Part shown: positions 46,497 to 56,050 of the stretch, one piece after another
Numbering within the stretch: position 1 is the first letter of the stretch
How the letters are laid out: each line of letters opens with the position of its first letter
DNA from: Pedobacter ginsengisoli
Lineage (GTDB): Bacteria > Bacteroidota > Bacteroidia > Sphingobacteriales > Sphingobacteriaceae
DNA: 64,000 nucleotides
Direction: 5' to 3'
NCBI RefSeq assembly: GCF_002736205.1
Contig: NZ_CP024091.1
Location: forward strand, 3,159,555-3,223,554
Notes under the pieces: generated by a model
Told to the model about the DNA's origin: nothing
The model's input: the letters and a program-made list of their open reading frames with translations, nothing else
Database searches by the model: none
Translations under genes and position numbers: made by a program

Positions 46497-48377
46497 CTAC
46501 CAGCCAGGGTTTTGCACTAAAGATGAGTTCTTATCAATGTCATTCTGTGCAATAGGAAATAAGTACATTTTATCACTCCAGGTTCTAGTTTGAAGCAAGG
46601 TTCGCTTATTAAAATCAGAGAATGCAAAACCCTGATTACCATCATTTGTAATGGTATTCATTCTATAAATGGTTTGCACTTTCTGATCGCCCATCATCAA
46701 CCTTCTAATCAATGTGAAATACCTATCGCCCTCAAAAGCAAGTTCAACTTGTCTTTCACGTAATATCCATTTCCTCATTTCTTCCTGATTGCCTAAAACC
46801 GCGGGATAAACAGTTTCCAAATTAGGAACACCTCCCCTTTGTCTTACCAGGTTCACATATTTTAATATATCCTGATGATTTGGTTCCACCTCATTTAATG
46901 CTTCAGCATAGTTCAAATACATTTCGGCCAGACGCAGATGAATAAAAGGACGATAAGTCACCGTGCTGGTCCTGATATTTGAAGCAGGGCTTACATTTTT
47001 TAATACATCATAACCGGTTATATCCCCATTATTATTCACACCCACACCAGATTTTCCGGAGTAGTAGAATTCAGCACGTCCTGTACCATCTTTGTTTGCA
47101 TCCGACGAAAAGAAATTTCTATCATCCGCAGTGGGAGCAGGCAAAACCGGCTTACCATTGTATTGAATACTCACGTAAAATCTTGCCTCACGGTTAACAT
47201 ACATATTTGAATTCCCCTTAACGTAACCTCTGTTTAAACCATCTCTGGACTTGCCCCAGTTGGCAGGATCATCAGATTGCACAAAGCCTGTCTCTACATA
47301 CTGAGATTGAGGATCATCGATAGACCTTCCGTTACGCATATAAAAGGCATCTACAACATTCTGTGTTGCATTTTGCATATCATACCCCCCTGGTTTAGGT
47401 GCGCAGCGAACTTCATGCCCCCATTGCCATGAATTAGCCATATTGGTAGAGAACAGTATTTCATTATTCCAATTGGTTAGGAATAGATTACGGAAAGAAA
47501 GATATGGATCAAACTGAGCATCACCTTCGTCAATATTTGTAAAGAGTTTATAACCTTGCAGATCAATTACAGCTTTAGCAGCATCTGCAGCTACCCTCCA
47601 TTTATTTACATCATATTGTGAAGGAGCCAAAGCAGTACCGTCATGGTTTTTCAACCCTGAAAACTTCGCATTCCCATTCCATAAAGGACTAGCAGCCAGC
47701 AATGTCACTTGTGATTTAACGGCAAGACAGGATGCCTTAGTTGCCCTTCCGTAGTTCACCGTAGAAGACCATGTATCAGGTAAATCGGCCGCGGCGCGGT
47801 CTAACAGTGAATTGATATGCGCAACGCATTCATCAAATGGGGCACGCGGGTATTTATTGTAATCATCATTGAGACTCAACAATTCTGTAACCTTAACAAA
47901 AGGCCCATACTGTCTTAATAGCTTCCAATAAAACCATCCTCTTAAAAAAAGTGCTTCTGCCTTGTATTGTTTTTTTAAATCTACACTGATTATACTTTCA
48001 GGCATCTTATCTATATTTTGTTCAAATACAATACTTTGTCTGATGCCGGCATAATTATCAGCCCAGTAATACCAATAATCACTCTGTGCATTCCAATTTC
48101 CGGTAATCATTTTGCGAACCGGCACACCCTGAATACTACATGAGGTTTCATCACTTGCACCAAGCATACTATAGGTATCCGCAGGTATGGAGATACGGCC
48201 ATAAACCTGGTTCAAATAAGATTCTGCATTTGCTCTGGTTTGCCAAAGCATATCAGAAGTAAGCAAATTATCGGGTGTTTTATCTAAATATTTACAGCCC
48301 GGACTAAACAACAATATGTAAAGAACAATACTGCTGAAAGAAAGAAAGTTTTTATATAAATTATTCATTGTAGTCAT
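46497..48377 (-). CDS. SusD/RagB-family lipoprotein of the second SusCD pair
   Basis: A 626-residue lipoprotein (lipobox FSPGC). The SusD fold is seen in QYKAEALFLRGWFYWKLLRQ and in the C-terminal ILRERQVELAFEGDRYFTLI. It is longer than the first SusD by about 130 residues, suggesting a larger or different ligand. It is 15 bases downstream of its SusC partner and 33 bases before the NHL lipoprotein. Confidence 0.94.
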   Translation of the reverse strand: MTTMNNLYKNFLSFSSIVLYILLFSPGCKYLDKTPDNLLTSDMLWQTRANAESYLNQVYGRISIPADTYSMLGASDETSCSIQGVPVRKMITGNWNAQSDYWYYWADNYAGIRQSIVFEQNIDKMPESIISVDLKKQYKAEALFLRGWFYWKLLRQYGPFVKVTELLSLNDDYNKYPRAPFDECVAHINSLLDRAAADLPDTWSSTVNYGRATKASCLAVKSQVTLLAASPLWNGNAKFSGLKNHDGTALAPSQYDVNKWRVAADAAKAVIDLQGYKLFTNIDEGDAQFDPYLSFRNLFLTNWNNEILFSTNMANSWQWGHEVRCAPKPGGYDMQNATQNVVDAFYMRNGRSIDDPQSQYVETGFVQSDDPANWGKSRDGLNRGYVKGNSNMYVNREARFYVSIQYNGKPVLPAPTADDRNFFSSDANKDGTGRAEFYYSGKSGVGVNNNGDITGYDVLKNVSPASNIRTSTVTYRPFIHLRLAEMYLNYAEALNEVEPNHQDILKYVNLVRQRGGVPNLETVYPAVLGNQEEMRKWILRERQVELAFEGDRYFTLIRRLMMGDQKVQTIYRMNTITNDGNQGFAFSDFNKRTLLQTRTWSDKMYLFPIAQNDIDKNSSLVQNPGW

Positions 48378-48392
48378 TTTAAGTATTGGTTA

Positions 48393-51300
48393 TTAAAACT
48401 GTGCCCTCATACCAAAAGTTACCATCCTAATAATGGGATACTTTGCACCGTTAGACCCCAGTTCGGGGTCCCATATCTTGAATTTACTGAAAGTCAGCAA
48501 GTTCTGACCAGAGGTGTAAAAATACAATACTGGTACACCTGCCTTTTTCTTTGATTCAGATGTAAGTGTATATCCTAAAGAAGCCTGCTTTAAACGGATA
48601 TAAGAACCATCTTTAAGCCAATGCGTACTGGTCAGGTAATTATTATCAGAAAGACTACCAATTGTTAAACGAGGATAATAAGCATCCTGCCGAGGGTTTT
48701 CAGGCGTCCATCTGTCTAAAACATTAGCCAAGGTATTGTTTTGATATTGTCCCAGTCCAGAGAAAGGTATTACTCCAACTCCGTCAGCACCCATCCCATT
48801 TGCTAGAATAGATGAGCCATTTGCCATAATCCCAACATCAGCAACTCCCTGAAAAAACAACGATAGATCGAACTTTTTAAATGCCAGGGAGAAACCAGCT
48901 CCATAGAGCCAGGAAGGGAAAGGCGATTTACCAAGTTTTCTGCTGTCATAAGCATCAATAACACCATCACCATTCTGATCCACATAACGAATGTCACCCG
49001 GAAGTACTGTACCGAATTTTTGTTCCGGACGTGAGTCTATATCATCCTTATCGGTAAAATATCCATCAGCAACATACCCTAAAAATTCATTGAAGGCATA
49101 TCCTGTTTTACTTTGGTAAGCATACTTTCTTACAGGTTCATCCGCAAAAGTAATTTTATTCTTACTGTGGGTTACATTTCCAAATACCCTTATACCTACG
49201 GCACCGATCTGATCATTATACTCAATACTTGCATCGATACCCCGATTACTCATCTCACCTAAATTGGCAAAGATTGCTGTTGACCCGAATCCACCTATTG
49301 AGGAGATCGACTCTCTTCTGATTAAAATATCTTTACGCTTCTCATCAAAAGCATCTAAAATCAGATTGAGCTTATTAAACAATCCTATCTCAAGCCCTAT
49401 CCCGGCTTTATTAGATTTTTCCCAGGTTAAATTTTCAATACCTAATAAATTTTCAGTTAAACCACCATACCAAGTACCGTTCATACCGAAACCGGTGCTG
49501 GCGCCATCTCCAATTTGTGTTAAATAAGGAAATCTGCTGGCATCACCTATATTATCATTACCAACAACACCATAAGAGCCACGAAGCTTTAAAAGGCTAA
49601 ATGTTTCGGTGAATGGCTTAAAGAAGCTTTCATTAGATATTACCCATCCCCCAGATATTGAAGGGAAAAGACCGAATTTCTTTCCTTTCTCAAAATTTTC
49701 AGATCCTGTATAACCCGCATTAACCTCTAGCAAATATTTATCCATATAGCCATAAGTAATTCTTCCTGCTAAACTCTGGTTGCGGAACGGAATAGAACCG
49801 ATTACATCACCGGCGGTACTTTTTAACCTGTTTCTCATGTTATATAAAAACATCCCACCTAAACGATGCTTACCAAAGGTTCTATCGTAATTAAGATTCC
49901 CTTCCAAATACATCATCCTTTCGCCGGTTGAGGACCGATCGTAACCTAAAAATTGCTGTCCGATTCTGGTCTGCGTAAATATTAGTTCACCATTAGAATC
50001 ACGGCCAATGGCCTGCCAATTATCGTTTACACCAAATCTTCTGTTATCAAACTGTCCGTAACTATCAAAGGAGAACCTTGCATAAGATGACAAACCAGGG
50101 GTTAACGCATCTAATTTTTGATTTACTGTAAATACAGATTGAACTGTAGGACGGAACTCATCAGAATATCCTCTGTTTTGAACATCATTTAAAGGGTTGC
50201 TACCTCCATTTGTTATTGGCCCTGCCCATTTACCATCCGGATATCGAGTTGGAAAAGCTACAGGTGTGGTTGCATAGGCTAGGTACCATAAATTACCGGC
50301 CGAAATGCCAGGATAACGTGCATTTATTAACATTGCGCCTAGATTTAACTGAAGCAAAGTACTTTTGGTTACATTTACATCTATATTACTTCTGAAGTCA
50401 TATCGCTTAAAATCCAGATTGGGGTTAAATCCGTTTAGGTTTGAAACTTTATATGGACCGGTTTGGTTATAAAAAGAACTTGAGATGTAATATCGTACAG
50501 TTTCAGTACCACCATTAATGTTTAGGTGAGCATTAGTCAATGATGAATGGCTTTTATATACCTCATCTATCCAGTTTACATTTGGATACACAAAGGGATC
50601 TAAACCACTGGCCGTTTTTTGAATAATTTCATCAGAGAAATTAGGAAGAAGCCCCATGTTTGTTCTTGCTTCATTTAACAATTGCATGTATTGAATTCCG
50701 TTTAGCATTTTTGGTCTCTCTGTAAAACCTGTTAAACCTGTTTCCGCTTTCATAGATATTTTCGGGGTGCCCGCAACTCCTCGTTTAGTAGTAATAATTA
50801 GAACACCATTTGCACCCTTAGCACCATACATTGCTGTTGAAGAAGCATCTTTAAGTAATGAAATACTGGAAACATCTTCTGGATCTATGTTGTTAAATGA
50901 ACCACCAAAATCGCTGTTAACATCATCTCGCTGAACCCCATCCACTATGATAAGCGGCGAAGCATTTCCAGTAAATGTTCCTAAACCTCGTATCGTGAAC
51001 TGTGAATTGTCATACCCAGGCTCTCCACTTGATTGCATGGAGATAATACCTGCAACTTTTCCGGCCAAAGCATTAGAAAGACTTGCAACCGGAGTTCTCA
51101 TATCCGCCATGTTCACAGAACTAATAGAACCTGTTACAGTAATCTTTTTCTGAGTTCCGTAGCCAACCACAACAACCTCCGAAAGCTCATCAACAGCTTC
51201 CTTAAGTACTACATTTATTGTAGTCTGACCACCAACAGCAAGCTCTTGGGTAATAAAACCAGTATATGAAAAAATAAGTATTGAATTTGCTGAGGTAACA

Positions 51301-51815
51301 GCAATACTAAAATCACCATTATTATTAGTCGTCCCTCCTCCGGTTTCTCCTTTTATTTTAACTGTAACACCAGGAATTCCCTTCCCCTGTTGGTCTAGTA
51401 CCCGCCCACGTATGTCAATAGCTCGAACAACAGATTTTCTATTAGAAAGTGCATCAATCTTTTCTCTAACTACAACAGTTCTATCCTCTACAGTATAGGA
51501 CAAAGGTTGACCGCTAAATATTTTCTCGAGCACCTCATTCAGTTCTACAGAATTAACCCTTATATCTACCGTCTTTGCATTTTGCAGCAATTCATCGGTA
51601 TATAAGAAGTCATAATTACTTTGTTTTCGTATTTCTTTAAAAATACTCTTTAGGGTCGCCCTTTTTTCAGAAAGCGTTATCCTTTGAGCAAAACCTACTG
51701 CACTTACCTGCATTATGGTCGCTATTAATATTACGGTGGTTAGTCGCATAATCAGCAGTAGTTTATTGATATACTTTTTGAGCACACCAAGTTCGTTAGC
51801 ATAATTTTTATACAT
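48393..51815 (-). CDS. SusC/RagA-family TonB-dependent receptor with STN signalling domain
   Basis: A 1140-residue outer-membrane receptor. After a long signal region (about 1-44) it has an STN domain (about 53-115; LKSIFKEIRKQSNYDFLYTD), a carboxypeptidase-regulatory-like domain (about 130-210), a plug (LIIVDGVQRDDVNSDFGG; MYGAKGANGVLIITTKRG) and the barrel. The STN domain is the part that contacts a FecR-type anti-sigma factor in the periplasm, and such a gene lies directly upstream. Import and signalling are therefore linked in this locus. The ligand is unknown. Confidence 0.95.
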   Translation of the reverse strand: MYKNYANELGVLKKYINKLLLIMRLTTVILIATIMQVSAVGFAQRITLSEKRATLKSIFKEIRKQSNYDFLYTDELLQNAKTVDIRVNSVELNEVLEKIFSGQPLSYTVEDRTVVVREKIDALSNRKSVVRAIDIRGRVLDQQGKGIPGVTVKIKGETGGGTTNNNGDFSIAVTSANSILIFSYTGFITQELAVGGQTTINVVLKEAVDELSEVVVVGYGTQKKITVTGSISSVNMADMRTPVASLSNALAGKVAGIISMQSSGEPGYDNSQFTIRGLGTFTGNASPLIIVDGVQRDDVNSDFGGSFNNIDPEDVSSISLLKDASSTAMYGAKGANGVLIITTKRGVAGTPKISMKAETGLTGFTERPKMLNGIQYMQLLNEARTNMGLLPNFSDEIIQKTASGLDPFVYPNVNWIDEVYKSHSSLTNAHLNINGGTETVRYYISSSFYNQTGPYKVSNLNGFNPNLDFKRYDFRSNIDVNVTKSTLLQLNLGAMLINARYPGISAGNLWYLAYATTPVAFPTRYPDGKWAGPITNGGSNPLNDVQNRGYSDEFRPTVQSVFTVNQKLDALTPGLSSYARFSFDSYGQFDNRRFGVNDNWQAIGRDSNGELIFTQTRIGQQFLGYDRSSTGERMMYLEGNLNYDRTFGKHRLGGMFLYNMRNRLKSTAGDVIGSIPFRNQSLAGRITYGYMDKYLLEVNAGYTGSENFEKGKKFGLFPSISGGWVISNESFFKPFTETFSLLKLRGSYGVVGNDNIGDASRFPYLTQIGDGASTGFGMNGTWYGGLTENLLGIENLTWEKSNKAGIGLEIGLFNKLNLILDAFDEKRKDILIRRESISSIGGFGSTAIFANLGEMSNRGIDASIEYNDQIGAVGIRVFGNVTHSKNKITFADEPVRKYAYQSKTGYAFNEFLGYVADGYFTDKDDIDSRPEQKFGTVLPGDIRYVDQNGDGVIDAYDSRKLGKSPFPSWLYGAGFSLAFKKFDLSLFFQGVADVGIMANGSSILANGMGADGVGVIPFSGLGQYQNNTLANVLDRWTPENPRQDAYYPRLTIGSLSDNNYLTSTHWLKDGSYIRLKQASLGYTLTSESKKKAGVPVLYFYTSGQNLLTFSKFKIWDPELGSNGAKYPIIRMVTFGMRAQF

Positions 51816-51929
51816 TTGTTAGTCTGGTTATTAGCGAGTTGATATTGCACTTACTAAAAGTACAATGGTTGGTTCGCTGGTTAAAGTTGATTGAATCGCA
51901 AGTTTTGTTGACTTAGTAATCAAGACATG

Positions 51930-51964
51930 AGCCAGTTGTGTTGCAAGCACTTCTGGCTTTTTTT
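51930..51964 (+). terminator. Plus-strand terminator-like hairpin upstream of the STN-type SusC gene
   Basis: AGCCAG and CTGGCT form the outer stem (51930-51935 with 51953-51958) with a smaller inner stem GTG/CAC, followed by a run of seven T on the plus strand. All neighbouring genes are on the minus strand, so it has no obvious plus-strand transcript to end. Confidence 0.5.
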
Positions 51965-52040
51965 ATTAGCAAAGGTCCTTTTTACAATTGCAGAAAAGAC
52001 ACTATACTAAATCCATGATTACTTTATTATTGATATGTAG

Positions 52041-53219
52041 CTATTTCGTAACTATAATCCTCCTTTCTTCAATTATAAAGTGAACCTTACCAGTATATTC
52101 GAGTTTTCGGAGCACTTGTGAAACATTCGCAAAACGGCTCACGGTACCACCAAATTTATCTTTAGAAACAAGTCCTTTAAATACAACATCTACATTATAC
52201 CATCTCGAAATCTTTCTCATCACTGATTCGATACTTTCGCTATCAAACATAAAATATCCGTTTTTCCAGGCCAATACTTCATCCAGATTTGCCTCAACGA
52301 CATCTAGCCCACCTGGTCCGTTGACAGCCTGATTACCAGGACTCAGCACTTCTTCAGCACCCAAAACTTTAATCAATACAGAACCTTCTACAAGTGTAGT
52401 TTTGGTCACTGGTTCATCTATATAGCTGTTTATATTAAAATGAGTTCCGAGAACTTTTATTTCCTGATTTTCTGACTTAACTATAAAGGGATGTCTTTTA
52501 TCTTTGGCTATTTCAAAGTATGCTTCCCCCTTTAATTCCACGCGCCTTTCTTTAAGGGCAACAAAAGATGCCGGGTATGTCAATGACGATGCCGCATTCA
52601 AAAGCACTTTACTTCCATCTGGTAAAATCACCTCGTATTGTCCACCTCTTGGCGTTTCTATACTGTTAAGAGCTGTATTTGATCCCTTGCCTGGTGCAAT
52701 GGCATAAACAATTTTTCCGTCCGACAGCTTAGTAACTGTCACACCTGCCGCTACAGCCAGTTTCCCATTTTTAGCATCACTAAGGCTAATTTTTTCCCCA
52801 TTTGCTAACGTAAGTATTGCTTTATTTCCTCCTGGAGCTATATCGTGAGCTAATTCATCAGAAGATTTAATATCCTTTCTGGATAAATAATAAATCCCAC
52901 CTATGCTTAGGGTAATCAGAATGATTGCCGCTGCTGCAATTTTACCCCAATACAAGTTCCTTGTTGGTAAAACACTAATTTTACTTTCATCATCCTTAAT
53001 TGTATTTTGTATTTTATCATGAAGTCCTGAGATTTCGCTTAAGGACATTTCTGCCTGATCGTCAGTACCTACTAATCTTGAGGCTTCTTCTGCAAGTACA
53101 AAATCCCATTCAGGCTTATAACTTCCTGCTTTAATAAGGATAAAAACTCTCTCAAGTTCATCCGTATTACATTGGTTGTTTAAATATTTAGTAAACAGGT
53201 GTATGATTTCGTTGTTCAA
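52041..53219 (-). CDS. FecR-family anti-sigma factor
   Basis: A 392-residue inner-membrane signal transducer. I place the start at TTG 53219: it is preceded by AAGGAGG at a suitable distance, an unusually strong Shine-Dalgarno, while the longer frame to 53258 has a hydrophobic start without one. The cytoplasmic sigma-binding region (about 1-75), one membrane helix (about 93-112), a FecR domain (about 170-270, TPRGGQYEVILPDGSKVLLN) and a C-terminal DUF4974-type domain follow. It would hold the upstream sigma factor inactive until the SusC receptor binds ligand. Confidence 0.93.
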   Translation of the reverse strand: MNNEIIHLFTKYLNNQCNTDELERVFILIKAGSYKPEWDFVLAEEASRLVGTDDQAEMSLSEISGLHDKIQNTIKDDESKISVLPTRNLYWGKIAAAAIILITLSIGGIYYLSRKDIKSSDELAHDIAPGGNKAILTLANGEKISLSDAKNGKLAVAAGVTVTKLSDGKIVYAIAPGKGSNTALNSIETPRGGQYEVILPDGSKVLLNAASSLTYPASFVALKERRVELKGEAYFEIAKDKRHPFIVKSENQEIKVLGTHFNINSYIDEPVTKTTLVEGSVLIKVLGAEEVLSPGNQAVNGPGGLDVVEANLDEVLAWKNGYFMFDSESIESVMRKISRWYNVDVVFKGLVSKDKFGGTVSRFANVSQVLRKLEYTGKVHFIIEERRIIVTK

Positions 53220-53279
53220 TTTCCCTCCTTTTGTAACTAATACAAATGGAATCAACAATACATCTATCCCAATAAAAAA

Positions 53280-53867
53280 TTATTTTATTGTTGCAGCAAT
53301 GAGCAAAATCATCGCACTTCTGATGGTAATAAATCCTCTAATTGATTTTAAAGCCTTTACCATTTGATTATTTACAGTACTTTCAGAAATACCTAGTTCT
53401 ACTGCAGCTTGTTTATAAGTTAGCCCCTGTATTCGACAACGAATAAAGACCTCTCTCCTTTGTTCAGGTAAACTTTTTATAGCTTCTTGAAATATAGAGC
53501 TGCTTTCACTATAGTCAAGTAAAAGTTCTGTGGAATTTTCTTCATTTATTACAGATCTGCGCATTTCGTCCACAATGTTTATTTCATGTTGGGCTCGTTT
53601 CAACAGATTAAGTAGGTGTCTCCGTGCAATAGTATACAAATAGGGCTTAAATGGAAGTTCACAATCTATTTTATCCCGATTTTCCCAGACTTTAATAAAA
53701 GTATCATGAACAACATCTTCCGCAAGAAGTGATGACTTCGCCGTTCTTAGAACAAAATATTTCAATTGTTTAACATATAAATAATACAGTCTACTTAAAG
53801 CATCCGTATCACCCTCCCTAAGAAGTGTAATTAATTCCTTTTCACTGTAATTATTATAAATGTTCAT
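53280..53867 (-). CDS. FecI-type ECF RNA polymerase sigma factor
   Basis: A 195-residue sigma factor. Region 2 includes LLAEDVVHDTFIKVWENRDKI, and region 4 includes LPEQRREVFIRCRIQGLTYK with ELGISESTVNNQMVKALKSI. It starts the signalling cassette sigma - FecR - SusC(STN) - SusD, all on the minus strand, and most likely directs RNA polymerase to the SusC promoter. The 60 bases between sigma and fecR contain the strong Shine-Dalgarno of fecR. Confidence 0.94.
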   Translation of the reverse strand: MNIYNNYSEKELITLLREGDTDALSRLYYLYVKQLKYFVLRTAKSSLLAEDVVHDTFIKVWENRDKIDCELPFKPYLYTIARRHLLNLLKRAQHEINIVDEMRRSVINEENSTELLLDYSESSSIFQEAIKSLPEQRREVFIRCRIQGLTYKQAAVELGISESTVNNQMVKALKSIRGFITIRSAMILLIAATIK

Positions 53868-53955
53868 CAGGTTTGGTTCCCAACCCGAAACTACAAAAAT
53901 TAAGACAAATTATATGGGTTATTAATTCCCGACTATACCACCTGGTCCAGGCATC

Positions 53956-55056
53956 CTATTTTTGATGTTCCTGCAAATAACTACTATTTCTGGATTTTAA
54001 AGCAAAATCCTTTAGCACTTCAATCTCTTCTGGGTCATAAGGTTTAAAATCACCATGAAAGAGATCATGCTGCCATACTGCGGGGATAGGATCTGCAGGC
54101 CGATGGCCCCATGGCAAATCTGTTTGTGTTTTACCATTAACCAGTCCCCACAACATACAGCCAACTTTTTCATTATAAAAAACAGCCAGGTTATCTTTAA
54201 TTACAGATCCATTAGGCCTATTCATCCATTCTGTATTGATCAGAGGTCTTCCATGCGTTTTAAGTTCTCCAATTTGTTTAATCAGCTCATTTTTATTACC
54301 ATAATTATGAAAGGAAATAATATCCGAATTGGCCAGAGCAATATCATTCAATTGCTTATCTCCATTCCATATATCAATTGTTATAGGCTGAGAAGGATTG
54401 ATTTCACGTGCCCACTTGGCTACTTTTTTAAGCAGCGGAAAACTGGCAGAACCCAGTCCTCCATTTGTCGGCTCGTTATACAAGTCCCATATAAAAATAC
54501 GTTTATCGTCCTTGAATCGTCCTATTACAGCTTTGACATACTTCTCGATACGGGAATGGGTAGTAGGATCAACAACCATACTATGCCCCGGACTAGGTGA
54601 CCATGCCCATGCATACCACCCTTTAAGTGGTTCAGGCTGCTTTCCTACTTTAGGATCATGTTCAATTCCAAACACGCAATCATCAAACAAAGCAGGCATA
54701 AACTTAATATTATGCTTATCACAAATGGCCAGAAACTTATCCAGTGTATTTAAAAAATATTCCGGATCATCTTCATAAACTGCGTATTGCAGCACAGCCC
54801 TCAAACAATTCAATCCGGTTTTCTCAGCAAGGGCTAGCTCTGTATCTATCGCCTTCGCATCAAAACTGGTCTTATCCCACATCTCGGTATAATTAATCGC
54901 ATAGGCCGGGATATAATTAAAGCCACAATAAAATGGCTGTTTATTGTACCATTCCCATATTTTTTGTTTAGACCAGCGCTGGTCAGTTTGAGCGATAACC
55001 GGGCAAACGAATTGCACTAGCAACAATAAAGTTATTGCATAAAAAAGCTTTCTCAT
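53956..55056 (-). CDS. GH5-like glycoside hydrolase (cellulase superfamily)
   Basis: A 366-residue exported hydrolase with a signal peptide (about 1-23). The TIM-barrel acid/base motif is FIWDLYNEPTNGG with its Asn-Glu pair, and the likely nucleophile Glu is in PLINTEWMNRP, as in clan GH-A enzymes. GFNYIPAYAINYTEMW near the N-terminus is a substrate-groove segment. Specificity is not readable. It is 25 bases downstream of the PhyH dioxygenase gene on the same strand. Confidence 0.85.
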   Translation of the reverse strand: MRKLFYAITLLLLVQFVCPVIAQTDQRWSKQKIWEWYNKQPFYCGFNYIPAYAINYTEMWDKTSFDAKAIDTELALAEKTGLNCLRAVLQYAVYEDDPEYFLNTLDKFLAICDKHNIKFMPALFDDCVFGIEHDPKVGKQPEPLKGWYAWAWSPSPGHSMVVDPTTHSRIEKYVKAVIGRFKDDKRIFIWDLYNEPTNGGLGSASFPLLKKVAKWAREINPSQPITIDIWNGDKQLNDIALANSDIISFHNYGNKNELIKQIGELKTHGRPLINTEWMNRPNGSVIKDNLAVFYNEKVGCMLWGLVNGKTQTDLPWGHRPADPIPAVWQHDLFHGDFKPYDPEEIEVLKDFALKSRNSSYLQEHQK

Positions 55057-55080
55057 TACAAAGTTTAAAAATTGATGTAC

Positions 55081-55896
55081 TTAAAGCACAAGAGGATTAA
55101 TTTCAGATTTTACCAAGTCTCCGACAGGAGCATTCATCAACCAACGCTCGCGATCATTTACCTGCCAGCTATTTTTTGGTTCAGCTACCCTTGCACCATC
55201 GGCAACGTAGATAATGGTCATTACCTCTCGCATAAGATCCGATTGATTACCCGGAGCACTATGAATGGTATTCCCATAATGCCATGTTGCATCTCCTGCC
55301 TTCATTGTCGACGAACGCATTATGGGAAAAGCATTATCTTTTACATATTTTTCGTACTCAGCTTCCGATTCATCAGAAATTTCATAATTAAACACTACTC
55401 CGTTTTTATGAGAATCAGAAGCAAACGTCAACATTCCCATCTCTACATTAATATCTACCAGCGGCATCCACATAGTGATAGTATTGTGTGTATCCAGAGG
55501 CCAGTAATACTGATCCTGATGCCATGGAGTAGGTCCACCACCCGGTTCTTTAAATAATGCCTGGTCATGATAAATACGCACATTTTCAACCCCAAGTAAA
55601 TCCGCAGCAATCTTACCCATACGTTTGGCAAGCGTAAATTTCTTTGCCTGTTCATCTACCTCCCACAAATTCATGATCTGCAAAAAAGCTTTCCCATAAG
55701 TATCTCTTTCTTCTAAATCCCTCTTTTCAGTATTAAACTTATCAGCAGCTTCTTTTATAACATCTCGGTAAATAAGCACCTCTTCAGCATTAAGAACATT
55801 TGGGATTAAAACATGTCCGTTCTGACGAAATTCTGCAGCTTGTGCATAAGTTATATCATGGTACTGATTTAATTCTGGTAATTTAATTGTCGACAT
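55081..55896 (-). CDS. Phytanoyl-CoA dioxygenase (PhyH)-family protein
   Basis: A 271-residue non-haem iron, 2-oxoglutarate-dependent oxygenase. The iron-binding His-x-Asp is in TPWHQDQYYWPLD, and the distal His in DATWHYGNTIHSAPGN; an arginine-containing strand for 2-oxoglutarate follows. No signal peptide, so cytoplasmic. Substrate unknown; bacterial members hydroxylate varied small molecules. It is divergent from an AraC regulator and adjacent to a GH5-like hydrolase, suggesting a role in glycan or glycoside use. Confidence 0.9.
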   Translation of the reverse strand: MSTIKLPELNQYHDITYAQAAEFRQNGHVLIPNVLNAEEVLIYRDVIKEAADKFNTEKRDLEERDTYGKAFLQIMNLWEVDEQAKKFTLAKRMGKIAADLLGVENVRIYHDQALFKEPGGGPTPWHQDQYYWPLDTHNTITMWMPLVDINVEMGMLTFASDSHKNGVVFNYEISDESEAEYEKYVKDNAFPIMRSSTMKAGDATWHYGNTIHSAPGNQSDLMREVMTIIYVADGARVAEPKNSWQVNDRERWLMNAPVGDLVKSEINPLVL

Positions 55897-56050
55897 AGCA
55901 CTCTTTAGTTTAGGTTTATATTTGGTGTTCTAATTACTAAATAACTATTTATCCTTAGTTTGCGAAAGGAGTAAATTGGCTATTTAATGGTTTTTTTTAT
56001 CCATTTACAAATAATAACCAATAACTTTATGAAAATATGAACTAATTAAC

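Noticed and set aside
54055..54600. Plus-strand open frame of 181 codons opposite the GH5-like gene
   Set aside because: It is fully antisense to a gene with clear catalytic motifs, and its translation is rich in unlikely Cys/His/Ile runs.
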